NCBI GenBank assembly: GCA_028023455.1
Contig: JAQFVV010013281.1
Coordinates: 64,001 to 128,000, forward strand
DNA: 64,000 nucleotides
Reading direction: 5' to 3'
DNA from: Epiperipatus broadwayi
Taxonomy: Eukaryota > Onychophora > Udeonychophora > Euonychophora > Peripatidae
In this document: piece after piece, positions 25,621-38,320 of the stretch
Position numbering within the stretch: the first letter of the stretch is position 1
Layout of the letters: every line of letters starts with the position of its first letter
Program-made: the position numbers and the translations under genes
The notes under the pieces: generated by a model
What the model was told of the DNA's origin: nothing
Seen by the model: the letters and a program-made list of their open reading frames with translations, nothing else
The model's database searches: none

Positions 25621-28600
25621 GTAAATATTATGATATTAGAAATTACGAAAAAATATTTTGTAATACATGAAAAACAATAAAATGATAAGTTTATCTATGT
25701 AAAGAAACAAAGAAAAAATAGTCTTGATGCACGCAAGAATTTTGAATTGTGACAGTTTATAAAACTATAAAGTAATTCATACTTTTTTTGATTTGCCCCC
25801 TTAATGAATTTTTAAATAAACACTTGTCCACACTTAAATTAAATGGAAAATCTAAATATTCTATTAAAATTTAGTGTTACTAAAATTAAAGAAAGTTATC
25901 TATCAATTATTAAAATAGATAATGATTTTTTCTTAATATCATTAAATAAATAAAATTTAAAAAAAAGTAATTTTTCTTTACTTTTGTTCACTTACTTATC
26001 AAATAATGATTTGATTTTAAAATATGTGTAAAATTATTTGTTTCAAATGACATTTTGCAAAAGAAATAAAGAAAATATTTATCAATAAATATAGTGTTGT
26101 AGATAAATAGATGTTATATCTTATAACTAGTTTTTGCTAAATATGGTGTTCAGAAAACTTCCATTGAGGACAAAAGTAAGTGATAACAACAGCAAGTGGA
26201 GTATAAATAGGTCAGAAATAAAAACCTAGGGCAGTCTATTCTGGTATATTCCAAGTCTTATTTCCAGAAGCAGTGTTGCAGTCATCCTATGCAGCAAAGA
26301 AAGACTTCTGGATAAAACAGCTTTCTATCAAATAACTTGGATTGATATTGTACTGATTCTCTTAAAATATTTTAATAAATCATATATAACAGCAAGAATA
26401 ATTACCTTATCTAATGGAAGACCATCTACTATGTGTGGGTGACTAACAAAAGAAATACCCATAAAAATACATGGAGATGCATTTAGATTGAGTCATTAAT
26501 GCTGAAGTTGAGTAAAACTGGCCATTGCATGCTTTAATGCTACAATGAAAAAAGACTGTGTTGTTTACTGTGCCATAAGACCTATCCCAGACAAATCTCT
26601 AACATCACCAATGCTACTTAAAATCATCATCAGTGCTCAAGAAGGATACTGCTATCCTGGATGAACTGACTAAAACATCTAGAAACATAGTAAAAAAAGA
26701 TATCTTCAGCAAACTATAGTTTGGAACTCATTAAACTTTGCCCACATTTAGATCTTATCAATACTATTATTCTAAGGTTTTTACTTTTAAAATATCTATC
26801 ATAATTATTATTATATTTACTATTTCATACATTATAATTAGTAATAGTTGCAAGCATATAAGTAACAATTTTATATATTCATTGTTATATAATTCCTAAC
26901 TTATTTTTGTATTAATGCATTTAGTTTGTGTTCACTTATCAAATTCAATCCAAACATTATGCTGTTATAATGCTATTAATATTCACAATCCTGAAAATCA
27001 TACAATCATTGGAGAATATGCAAGGATAATGGTAGAAATTTATAAATGATAATAGTCAGGCATTAATAAGTTTTCCAAAAGTAAACTCTTTATAAAAGAT
27101 TTCACACCTTAAAGTTCATTTTTTATTTATTTTGGAGACTAGAAAAACACATTAGGAATACTTTGACGGATTTGGCTTTAGTTTAATATTCAGTGCCAGG
27201 TCATAAATCATCATCACAAATGTGTAACTAATATATATATAATGTGCCGAAGTACATTGATATTTAATTAATTTTATAAGTCCCATGTTTTTAAATATAA
27301 AAAAATCTAAACTTGAGAGAATAAAATGTAAAAACTAAAGCGCAGGGGGGAGGGGGAATTATTATTAAATAAAATAAACTATAAACGTTTGTAAAAATGA
27401 TGAGATTTTTTTTGTTTAAAAGACAGAGAAAAAAAAGATCTTGTAATAAAAAAATGATTTAATATTCTTTAAATGAATTTATAATAAAATAATAAAGAGT
27501 TTTTGTTTTATCTTATAATAAAACAATTAAATATATGTGCATGTGTGTATGTGATTTTTAATAAAAAATAAAAGCAAAAGCTGATTTATTTCACAAGAAC
27601 AAAGATGCTGCTGCTAATAAAGTTTTCCATTGTTTAAAACAGCATAAATAGCTCAACATTTCATTATTCTTCATGTGTGTGTGGTGCTTATTTCTTAAAG
27701 TAATATCTCCAAAAATGTTGCATTGCTAAAACCAACATGATGTGCAGTCAACTGAAGCCACTCAATGCATTTAAGATCTGCAATTAGTTTGGAAAGTGAT
27801 CATGTTTAAATAGACTAAACGAACAGTGGAGTGTGGGTATGCCAAACCAGCCAAGAAAATCATACTATGTCACTGGATGTACAGAGGAATCATTTACCAG
27901 TCGTCAATGAGTTAAAAATAATTCCATTATGCTGTTTTCGTCATATTAAAAAAATTCTAGGTAATTATTTGACTTTGATATCTTAACATTCCCGATTTCT
28001 TCTTAAAATAAAAGATAGACTTTATTAAAAGAACTTTGAACTTTATGAATTAATCTTAAAAATAAAACTTTAAACTTCAAAAGATAACATTTGCAATAAT
28101 AAAAATAAGTAAAATCAGCTTCTATTATTAAATAATATTTTTGAAACAATTGCATGCACGTATGTGTGATTTGATTTTTTTTTTTTTTAAAAAAAAAAAA
28201 GAGAAATAAAATATAATGTAACATGTATACTTTATTTGCTAAAGTAATGTATTAAAATGCTTTATTTTAATCTTTAAAAAAGAAGTGTGTGTGTGTTTCA
28301 TTATAAGATAAAATGATTAATTTATTTTAAATAAAAAAAAATACTTAAATTATTTTTCTTAAAATATTTATGTTTATTTTGATATGTGCAGGTAAGTATA
28401 AATATTTATTTTTCTTAATAAAAGTACGAGGGAAAAAATCTAATTATTGATAATAGTATTTCAGAAAAGATTTGCTAAGTTAAAGATATAAATGTTTTGG
28501 TAGTCAGTCTAATATTATTATTATGTTTTTAAAGGATTGAAGTATTATTTTGAAGGGTTCGGGAAATTATTTTAGTTTTTTTAAAAAAAGTAGTAATAGC

Positions 28601-29035
28601 TTCAAGGGGGCATTTGAAATACCTTTTGTTTGTCTATTAGTGGGTGGTTGGAAACCGATTGAGCTAGTGGGGATTTCAGGTACCAAATTATGCTGATCAG
28701 ATAGACATGCTAATTCTAACGTAATTAGGTGGTGCCTAAGGGATTTTCTTTCTTCTTTTAAAAATAAAGTGTTTATTTGGTCGGTGTATATTTGGTAGTC
28801 AAGCATTGGGTATTATTGGTAGTTTGCTACTAATGATGGTTGACACTTTACCTGAAAACCAACCACTTTCTGGAAGGGAAGTTTAGGAGGACAAAGTATA
28901 ATAAAATATTGATTGATATTTTTTTTGTCGATAGTTGTTGTTGTTTCCCGTATTTAATTGGTAATTTTAGTTATAGTTGAGAGGCAATTGGTTCAATATA
29001 TATATATTTGAATTTAATCATTTTTATTTCAAGAA
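25621..29035. other. AT-rich stretch without recognisable genes
   Basis: No coding region identified. The segment 26150-26760 is less AT-rich and includes GTATAAATAGG at 26201, a possible TATA element or old repeat, but no family is recognised. A T14/A12 fold-back run lies at about 28173-28200. Confidence 0.4.
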
Positions 29036-29171
29036 ACATCGCATGATCACCATTTTTTATGCCTGCTTATAACTGCTATTAAAATAGGCAAAACTTTCTA
29101 TACATATTGCCACTCAGTGCAAGCCAGAGTAACCAATGGATGCCAGAAGGCTTGTGCCTACTCATCCAATA

Positions 29172-29213
29172 TCCCCAGACTAGTTTCTGGCTTGTAGCCT
29201 TCGTCAGTGAGGA
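29172..29213 (-). ncRNA. Type-I hammerhead ribozyme motif (450-bp family)
   Basis: Read on the minus strand: stem I UCCUCA, core CUGACGA (fits CUGANGA), stem II GGCU/AGCC around ACA with an A/A mismatch at its base, then GAAA, CUAG as a minimal stem III, the cleavage triplet GUC, and stem I 3' side UGGGGA. All core positions of the hammerhead are kept. Stem III is only about two pairs, as in other short-stem-III hammerheads of animals that are thought to act as dimers. The non-canonical base of stem II may weaken activity. Confidence 0.7.
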
Positions 29214-29622
29214 GCCTTGGATCTGAGAGCACTGCACCTAGATCTTAGGATGTAATGCAACCCTCCAGCAGCCACCTTTTATCTCTACTTATCTACAAAA
29301 CTATGAGTCCTAAATTGAAAACACTATAATATTTTCAATTCAAGCTCATTGGCTTATATAGTCATATAGGTCTGAACTCAGTTCAGTACTTCTACATTTT
29401 GGTGTTTTTGGTTCTTTAATAACCATAGCCACTATCCTATTAGATATGATTGGTTTTAAGCCAATAAACATCACATGATCACTATTTCTTATGTTTCCTT
29501 ATAACAGTTATTAAAACAGGCAAAACTCTCTATATGTATTTGCCTCTCAGTGAAAGCCAGAGTAACCAATGGATTCAAGAAGGCTTTTGCATAAAATCCC
29601 ATTTAGGGTCTACCCATTTAAT

Positions 29623-29665
29623 TTCCCTAGACTAGTTTCTGGCTTGTGGCCTTCATCAGTGAGAA
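29623..29665 (-). ncRNA. Type-I hammerhead ribozyme motif (450-bp family)
   Basis: Core CUGAUGA, stem II GGC/GCC around CACAA, GAAAC, UAGUC, and stem I UUCUCA against UAGGGAA with one mismatch. The core is intact, with stem I slightly weakened compared with the copy ~450 bp upstream. Confidence 0.6.
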
Positions 29666-30690
29666 GTCTTGGATCTGAGAGCACTGCATCTAGATCTTAG
29701 GATCTAATGTAACCCTCCAGCAGCCACCTTTTATCTCTATTTAACTACAAAACTATGAGTTTTAAATTGAAAATACTATATTTTTAATCCAAGCTCATTA
29801 GTTTATATAGTCATATAGGTCTGAACTCAGTTCAGTACCTATACATTTTGGGTTTTTTTTGGTTCTTTAATAATCATAGCCACCTCTATCCTATTAGGCA
29901 GGATGGGTTTTAAATCAATAAACATAACATAATCACTATTTCTTATGCTTGTTTATAACTGTTATTAAAACAGGCAAACCTCTCTATATGTATTGCCACT
30001 CAGTACAAGCCAGAGTAATCAATGGATGCCAGAAGTCTTATGCATAAAATCACCATCTAATGATTATTCATCCAATATCTCCAGACTAGTTTCTGGCTTG
30101 GGGCCTTCATCAGTGATGCCTTCTAGCATCTATTGGTTACTCTGGCTTGCACTGAGTGGCGATATGTATAGAAAATTTTGTCTGTTTTAATAAGCAAGCA
30201 TGTTTATTGGCTTAAAACCAATCCTGCCTAATAGGATAGTGGTGGCTAAGATTGTTAAAGAATAAAGACACCAAAATGTATAAGTACTGAACTGAGGTCA
30301 GACCTATATGTTATATAAGCTAATGAGCTTGGTTTGGAAAATATTATAGTGTTTTCAATTTAAGACTCGTAGTTTTGTGGTTAAGTGGAGATAAAAGGTG
30401 GCTGCTGGAGGGTTGCATTAGATCCTAATATCTAGGTGCAATGCTCTCAGATCCAAGGTTCCTCACTGACCAAGGCTACAAGCCAGGATGAGTAGGTATT
30501 AGACGGGGATTTTATGCACAAGCCTTCTGGAATCCATTGATTACTCTGGCTTGCACTGAGGGGCAATATGTATATAGAGTTTTGCCTGTTTTAATAACAT
30601 TTTATTTCAATGTACAGTATATTAACCAGTTAATATAAATATTTATTTGGAATCAAAATTTAGCTTTATATATTTGTGTATATTGAAAAA

Positions 30691-30691
30691 G

Positions 30692-30727
<36 letters not shown>
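30691..30727. repeat. (TA)n tract bounding the 417-bp array on the left
   Basis: An uninterrupted TA repeat ends directly at the first monomer (TATATGTCCAAAAG). A second TA tract lies at the right end (35930-35947). Confidence 0.9.
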
Positions 30728-30732
<5 letters not shown>

Positions 30733-33700
30733 AAAAGATGGCGCTATACCAAAACCGCCGAACAAGTGTAAGATTTGTTTTACATAAACGAAAAAAGAGT
30801 CAGAAATTAACTACCTCTTTCATTTGCTCACTCCCAGATCAGCTGATTTCAAGCTGGTTTGCTATCCTCAGTGGGAGATAGAGTATAGAAACTAGATCTA
30901 AACACTGACTCTCAAGTGTTTATGCAAAACGTTTCTATCAGATTGCAAGCGTGAATTTTTCAGACCGGAAAAGTCTTCAAACCCAGCCTAGCAAGCTAGA
31001 TATTTATATGGGTCTGATCTCAGTTCAGAATCACCATATAATCAAAGTCTCTGCAATATATATCATTGCAAGAAAACTCTAAAGGTACATTTATGAAAAA
31101 ACAAATACAAGTTAATCACGTAACCTGCTATCACTTGTTATTTATGTCCAAAAGATGGCGCTATACCAAAACCGCCGAACAAGTGTAAGATTTGTTTTAC
31201 ATAAACGAAAAAAGAGTCAGAAATTAACTACCTCTTTCATTTGCTCACTCCCAGATCAGCTGATTTCAAGCTGGTTTGCTATCCTCAGTGGGAGATAGAG
31301 TATAGAAACTAGATCTAAACACTGACTCTCAAGTGTTTATGCAAAACGTTTCTATCAGATTGCAAGCGTGAATTTTTCAGACCGGAAAAGTCTTCAAACC
31401 CAGCCTAGCAAGCTAGATATTTATATGGGTCTGATCTCAGTTCAGAATCACCATATAATCAAAGTCTCTGCAATATATACCATTGCAAGAAAACTCTAAA
31501 GGTACATTTATGAAAAAACAAATACAAGTTAATCACGTAACCTGCTATCACTTGTTATTTATGTCCAAAAGATGGCGCTATACCAAAACCGCCGAACAAG
31601 TGTAAGATTTGTTTTACATAAACGAAAAAAGAGTCAGAAATTAACTACCTCTTTCATTTGCTCACTCCCAGATCAGCTGATTTCAAGCTGGTTTGCTATC
31701 CTCAGTGGGAGATAGAGTATAGAAACTAGATCTAAACACTGACTCTCAAGTGTTTATGCAAAACGTTTCTATCAGATTGCAAGCGTGAATTTTTCAGACC
31801 GGAAAAGTCTTCAAACCCAGCCTAGCAAGCTAGATATTTATATGGGTCTGATCTCAGTTCAGAATCACCATATAATCAAAGTCTCTGCAATATATATCAT
31901 TGCAAGAAAACTCTAAAGGTACATTTATGAAAAAACAAATACAAGTTAATCACGTAACCTGCTATCACTTGTTATTTATGTCCAAAAGATGGCGCTATAC
32001 CAAAACCGCCGAACAAGTGTAAGATTTGTTTTACATAAACGAAAAAAAGAGTCAGAAATTAACTACCTCTTTCATTTGCTCACTCCCAGATCAGCTGATT
32101 TCAAGCTGGTTTGCTATCCTCAGTGGGAGATAGAGTATAGAAACTAGATCTAAACACTGACTCTCAAGTGTTTATGCAAAACGTTTCTATCAGATTGCAA
32201 GCGTGAATTTTTCAGACCGGAAAAGTCTTCAAACCCAGCCTAGCAAGCTAGATATTTATATGGGTCTGATCTCAGTTCAGAATCACCATATAATCAAAGT
32301 CTCTGCAATATATATCATTGCAAGAAAACTCTAAAGGTACATTTATGAAAAAACAAATACAAGTTAATCACGTAACCTGCTATCACTTGTTATTTATGTC
32401 CAAAAGATGGCGCTATACCAAAACCGCCGAACAAGTGTAAGATTTGTTTTACATAAACGAAAAAAAGAGTCAGAAATTAACTACCTCTTTCATTTGCTCA
32501 CTCCCAGATCAGCTGATTTCAAGCTGGTTTGCTATCCTCAGTGGGAGATAGAGTATAGAAACTAGATCTAAACACTGACTCTCAAGTGTTTATGCAAAAC
32601 GTTTCTATCAGATTGCAAGCGTGAATTTTTCAGACCGGAAAAGTCTTCAAACCCAGCCTAGCAAGCTAGATATTTATATGGGTCTGATCTCAGTTCAGAA
32701 TCACCATATAATCAAAGTCTCTGCAATATATATCATTGCAAGAAAACTCTAAAGGTACATTTATGAAAAAACAAATACAAGTTAATCACGTAACCTGCTA
32801 TCACTTGTTATTTATGTCCAAAAGATGGCGCTATACCAAAACCGCCGAACAAGTGTAAGATTTGTTTTACATAAACGAAAAAAGAGTCAGAAATTAACTA
32901 CCTCTTTCATTTGCTCACTCCCAGATCAGCTGATTTCAAGCTGGTTTGCTATCCTCAGTGGGAGATAGAGTATAGAAACTAGATCTAAACACTGACTCTC
33001 AAGTGTTTATGCAAAACGTTTCTATCAGATTGCAAGCGTGAATTTTTCAGACCGGTAAAGTCTTCCGAAACCCAGCCTAGCAAGCTAGATATTTATATGG
33101 GTCTGATCTCAGTTCAGAATCACCATATAATCAAAGTCTCTGCAATATATATCATTGCAAGAAAACTCTAAAGGTACATTTATGAAAAAACAAATACAAG
33201 TTAATCACGTAACCTGCTATCACTTGTTATTTATGTCCAAAAGATGGCGCTATACCAAAACCGCCGAACAAGTGTAAGATTTGTTTTACATAAACGAAAA
33301 AAGAGTCAGAAATTAACTACCTCTTTCATTTGCTCACTCCCAGATCAGCTGATTTCAAGCTGGTTTGCTATCCTCAGTGGGAGATAGAGTATAGAAACTA
33401 GATCTAAACACTGACTCTCAAGTGTTTATGCAAAACGTTTCTATCAGATTGCAAGCGTGAATTTTTCAGACCGGAAAAGTCTTCAAACCCAGCCTAGCAA
33501 GCTAGATATTTATATGGGTCTGATCTCAGTTCAGAATCACCATATAATCAAAGTCTCTGCAATATATATCATTGCAAGAAAACTCTAAAGGTACATTTAT
33601 GAAAAAACAAATACAAGTTAATCACGTAACCTGCTATCACTTGTTATTTATGTCCAAAAGATGGCGCTATACCAAAACCGCCGAACAAGTGTAAGATTTG

Positions 33701-35778
33701 TTTTACATAAACGAAAAAAGAGTCAGAAATTAACTACCTCTTTCATTTGCTCACTCCCAGATCAGCTGATTTCAAGCTGGTTTGCTATCCTCAGTGGGAG
33801 ATAGAGTATAGAAACTAGATCTAAACACTGACTCTCAAGTGTTTATGCAAAACGTTTCTATCAGATTGCAAGCGTGAATTTTTCAGACCGAAAAGTCTTC
33901 AAACCCAGCCTAGCAAGCTAGATATTTATATGGGTCTGATCTCAGTTCAGAATCACCATATAATCAAAGTCTCTGCAATATATATCATTGCAAGAAAACT
34001 CTAAAGGTACATTTATGAAAAAACAAATACAAGTTAATCACGTAACCTGCTATCACTTGTTATTTATGTCCAAAAGATGGCGCTATACCAAAACCGCCGA
34101 ACAAGTGTAAGATTTGTTTTACATAAACGAAAAAAGAGTCAGAAATTAACTACCTCTTTCATTTGCTCACTCCCAGATCAGCTGATTTCAAGCTGGTTTG
34201 CTATCCTCAGTGGGAGATAGAGTATAGAAACTAGATCTAAACACTGACTCTCAAGTGTTTATGCAAAACGTTTCTATCAGATTGCAAGCGTGAATTTTTC
34301 AGACCGGAAAAGTCTTCAAACCCAGCCTAGCAAGCTAGATATTTATATGGGTCTGATCTCAGTTCAGAATCACCATATAATCAAAGTCTCTGCAATATAT
34401 ATCATTGCAAGAAAACTCTAAAGGTACATTTATGAAAAAACAAATACAAGTTAATCACGTAACCTGCTATCACTTGTTATTTATGTCCAAAAGATGGCGC
34501 TATACCAAAACCGCCGAACAAGTGTAAGATTTGTTTTACATAAACGAAAAAAGAGTCAGAAATTAACTACCTCTTTCATTTGCTCACTCCCAGATCAGCT
34601 GATTTCAAGCTGGTTTGCTATCCTCAGTGGGAGATAGAGTATAGAAACTAGATCTAAACACTGACTCTCAAGTGTTTATGCAAAACGTTTCTATCAGATT
34701 GCAAGCGTGAATTTTTCAGACCGGAAAAGTCTTCAAACCCAGCCTAGCAAGCTAGATATTTATATGGGTCTGATCTCAGTTCAGAATCACCATATAATCA
34801 AAGTCTCTGCAATATATATCATTGCAAGAAAACTCTAAAGGTACATTTATGAAAAAACAAATACAAGTTAATCACGTAACCTGCTATCACTTGTTATTTA
34901 TGTCCAAAAGATGGCGCTATACCAAAACCGCCGAACAAGTGTAAGATTTGTTTTACATAAACGAAAAAAGAGTCAGAAATTAACTACCTCTTTCATTTGC
35001 TCACTCCCAGATCAGCTGATTTCAAGCTGGTTTGCTATCCTCAGTGGGAGATAGAGTATAGAAACTAGATCTAAACACTGACTCTCAAGTGTTTATGCAA
35101 AACGTTTCTATCAGATTGCAAGCGTGAATTTTTCAGACCGGAAAAGTCTTCAAACCCAGCCTAGCAAGCTAGATATTTATATGGGTCTGATCTCAGTTCA
35201 GAATCACCATATAATCAAAGTCTCTGCAATATATATCATTGCAAGAAAACTCTAAAGGTACATTTATGAAAAAACAAATACAAGTTAATCACGTAACCTG
35301 CTATCACTTGTTATTTATGTCCAAAAGATGGCGCTATACCAAAACCGCCGAACAAGTGTAAGATTTGTTTTACATAAACGAAAAAAGAGTCAGAAATTAA
35401 CTACCTCTTTCATTTGCTCACTCCCAGATCAGCTGATTTCAAGCTGGTTTGCTATCCTCAGTGGGAGATAGAGTATAGAAACTAGATCTAAACACTGACT
35501 CTCAAGTGTTTATGCAAAACGTTTCTATCAGATTGCAAGCGTGAATTTTTCAGACCGGAAAAGTCTTCAAACCCAGCCTAGCAAGCTAGATATTTATATG
35601 GGTCTGATCTCAGTTCAGAATCACCATATAATCAAAGTCTCTGCAATATATATCATTGCAAGAAAACTCTAAAGGTACATTTATGAAAAAACAAATACAA
35701 GTTAATCACGTAACCTGCTATCACTTGTTATTTATGTCCAAAAGATGGTGCTATACCAAAACCGCCGAACAAGTGTAA
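30728..35778 (-). repeat. 417-bp hammerhead satellite array, 12 monomers plus a partial
   Basis: Monomers start (TGTCCAAAAGATGG) at 30728, 31145, 31562, 31979, 32397, 32815, 33234, 33651, 34067, 34484, 34901 and 35318. A 13th begins at 35735 and stops after ~43 bp. Copies are almost identical: I noticed a T/C change in copy 2, one extra A in copies 4 and 5, a small change in copy 6 (GGTAAAGTCTTCCGAAACCC) and one G lost in copy 8. Each monomer holds one hammerhead motif on the minus strand. Words shared with the 450-bp family are TATGGGTCTGATCTCAGTTC and AGATCTA in the same order relative to the motif. The homogeneity points to recent amplification or to copying of an RNA or DNA circle. No ORF is present. 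Confidence 0.95.
30831..30877 (-). ncRNA. Type-I hammerhead ribozyme motif, first of 12 identical copies
   Basis: Read on the minus strand: stem I CUCCCA, core CUGAGGA (fits CUGANGA), stem II UAGC/GCUU around AAACCA with U/U at the base, GAAA, stem III AUC/GAU closed by AGCU, then C as the cleavage nucleotide (between 30837 and 30836), and stem I 3' side UGGGAG. Stem I pairs perfectly over six bases. Further copies span 47 bases starting at 31248, 31665, 32083, 32501, 32918, 33337, 33754, 34170, 34587, 35004 and 35421. In other animals such tandem hammerhead repeats give self-cleaved, often circular RNAs (retrozymes, satellite transcripts). The missing canonical G-C pair at the base of stem II is the main doubt about activity. 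Confidence 0.75.
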
Positions 35779-35930
35779 TGAAATGAAAGAGGTAGTTAAT
35801 TTCTGACTCTTTTTTCGTTTATGTAAAACAAATCTTACACTTGTTCGGCGGTTTTGGTATAGCGCCATCTTTTGGACATAAATAACAAGTGATAGCAGGT
35901 TACGTGATTAACTTGTATTTGTTTTTTCAT
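35779..35930 (+). repeat. Inverted partial monomer closing the 417-bp array
   Basis: At 35778 the sequence flips: from AAATGAAAGAGG onward it is the reverse complement of the preceding monomer, through TTGTTCGGCGGTTTTGG, and ends at GTTTTTTCAT where a TA tract begins. Its first ~95 bases are complementary to the end of the array, giving a near-perfect foldback with almost no loop. It lacks the hammerhead core. Confidence 0.9.
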
Positions 35931-35945
35931 ATATATATATATATA

Positions 35946-35982
35946 TAAAGAGCCTGCTACTAGCTCTAAACAAGCTTAATAT
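35946..35982. repeat. Short element shared with 46775-46807
   Basis: After the TA tract, AAAGAGCCTGCTACTAGCTC, then TAAACAAGCTT is shared, with few changes, with the sequence that follows the TA tract at 46774 (AGAGCGTGCTAATAGCTC, TAAACAAGCTT). It contains a GAGC/GCTC inverted repeat. At 46.8 kb this is the end of a hammerhead unit, so a truncated second unit is probable here. Confidence 0.6.
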
Positions 35983-37326
35983 ATTACATATTATATATTA
36001 CATATTGGTAATACAAGCTATATAGGTCATGTGTTATATGACTGATTTTTACTATATATATATATGTGTGTGTGTGTGTGTGGGTGTATTATATTTAAGA
36101 TGAATAGTAATATTTAGAAGAACATGACTCAGTCTTCTAAGATTACAAATATTAAAATAAAATTGTACCAATATTTATCAATGCACTGTATGACAATTAT
36201 TTACATTTATGCCAAAATAATAAGATCTAATGATTACATTATTCTGATGGTAAGTCATATTATTTTTTTACATAAATCATAAATGGAGCTCGTGCATTGT
36301 TCCTCTTGCTACTCAATATATGTGAGCCATGTTTGTTTTAATAATTTCCTGTTATCTCAAATAATTATACACTTAAACTTGGACTTATTAGTATTTCATT
36401 ATAGACCATGCCTTATAATTATATCCCGCATTTACTCTTTCGAAGATACACATATACATTTATCTAGATGAATTAATTTCAACTTACATCATCGATGGTA
36501 TAACATAGAAATTATATTTTTCACCATGTTTCTTTCAGAGATTTTTTATAATAAATTATAACAACTTCTTTTTAATATTTGATTCAGTTGTTTTTATTTT
36601 TTAATTACATCAAATTTTTCTTCAAGGATTTTTTTTTACACCACATATAAAATTTTAGATACAATCCCTTCATTAGAAAATAATCGAAATTATACTTTAT
36701 TAGTATATAAATATTAATTCAAATTTAGTTATTATATCAATAATTCTAACATTTAATGATATGATTCTTTAGTGTTAATCCTTTCAGGCATATATGTAAT
36801 TTAAGTTAAATTATCAAATAAATTTTAATTATATGCAATAGTTTGAGTTAGTCTGTTTTTTTAACTACATACTATATTTAATGACACTTAAATTGAATAA
36901 ACTTTTACTGATTATTGTGATTTTTCTACTTAAATAAAGTATCAACTTTAAGACAATTTGAACATGGATTTATAACTCAATAAAACATAAAATTCTTTAT
37001 TGTATTTATTTACATGATTAATTAATTATATGTGTAGTTTAATAGAATTAAAATATAATTTTAAAATTGATGAAGCTTAAAAGATGTTACACAAACAAAC
37101 ATCTTGCTTTAGCGAGTCAAAAAATTACTTTTTATAATGTTAAATTTTATATCCTCAACATTACCTATAAATCAATATAGATTATATAAAAAAAAAATTA
37201 AATTAATTGATAGTTATCTAGAAACATCAGAAAATGAAGTTTTTTCAGTTTATGTAAATATAATCTCTTTATTTCCATTATTCATCAAATTAAAAATCCA
37301 TGAATATATTTATTTTAACACACACT

Positions 37327-37362
<36 letters not shown>

Positions 37363-37849
37363 TGTGCCCTTTTCTATAGGTCAGTAATAGTTCATAACAG
37401 ACAATTACTAAAAATTTTAAATTTTAGAATATGTTCTTTTAATACATTAATTATAGTTTGTCGATTATATTTTTAAAGTACAATTAAAGCTAAAGAAAAT
37501 ACGTGGTATATAAAATTATAGCGAATTATTTAAAAAATAGTTAAGTAAAGTTTAAAATATTGTTTCATATGGTTGTAAAAGCTGGCCATATTAAATAACA
37601 CAGCTATAAAAATTAAAAGTATATTTAATAAATTTGATTTTAATAGTTTAAAACTGATAAGTTAATAAATACAGTGTTTAAATTTATAATCATATTTAAT
37701 AGTCAAAATTAATATAATATATTTTAAAAATAAACTTTATGATGGTGAGAATTGTATTTAAAACTATATTTTCTAAATTGTTCTTCTAAATTTTATAATT
37801 ATTTTATATAATAAGTGTATCAATTATATAAATCTAGGCAGAGAAATAG
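35983..37849. other. AT-rich stretch without recognisable genes
   Basis: Contains TG/TA microsatellites near 36051-36085 and CA/TA at 37322-37362. No coding signature. The frames at 36283-36471 and 37137-37379 look like chance. Confidence 0.45.
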
Positions 37850-38320
37850 ATTGAAAATCGTCTGTCAAAGTTATTAATCATGTGACTTGTATACTAATAC
37901 TTTCACACACATGCTTGTTTGTATTTAAAGTAACGAAGTTTAAAATATTTTAAAAGTTATATTATAGAATTGGATAGAATTATTGCCTATCATAAAAGCA
38001 AATAATAATAAATATTAAGTTAACTATCGTATAACATGCTTAAATGATGTAATAAAGATGAATACAGTTAATAAAAAAAAATTAAATATTTTGTTTAAAT
38101 AAAAATAGAGAAATTGAATATTAAGAAATGGAATAAGTTATTAAATGTTATTTTAAAAGTTATTTTAAAAGATTAAATAATTTAAATAAAGTTATAATTG
38201 AATTAAAAGTGGTATTTTAAATAATATTTTAAGTTCATTACGTCATAATTTCTAATTTTGAAATTCAATTCTACTATAAACTAAAAATATGTAAATTTGT
38301 TCTCAAGCTAAAGTAAGAAT

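Larger units (their letters stand above)
29036..30605. repeat. ~450-bp hammerhead satellite: tandem minus copies, then inverted plus copy
   Basis: Two complete minus-sense monomers and a third truncated one run from 29036 to about 30115, with spacings of about 448 and 459 bp between equivalent CCAGACTAG sites. At about 30115 the sequence flips to the plus sense and continues to 30605. Repeat words include GGTCTGAACTCAGTTCAG, TATTAGGCAGGATTGG, TCTGAGAGCACTGCA and GGATGCCAGAAGGCTT. Hammerhead motifs: minus strand at 29172-29213, 29623-29665 and about 30078-30117 (truncated in stem I by the flip). The plus copy near 30455 has lost the GAAAC-UAGUC segment. This is the best preserved block of the family. 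Confidence 0.85.

Noticed and set aside
30728-35778. CRISPR-like or coding interpretation of the 417-bp array
   Set aside because: Repeats are adjacent with no spacers, no ORF survives in any frame, and the setting is eukaryotic.
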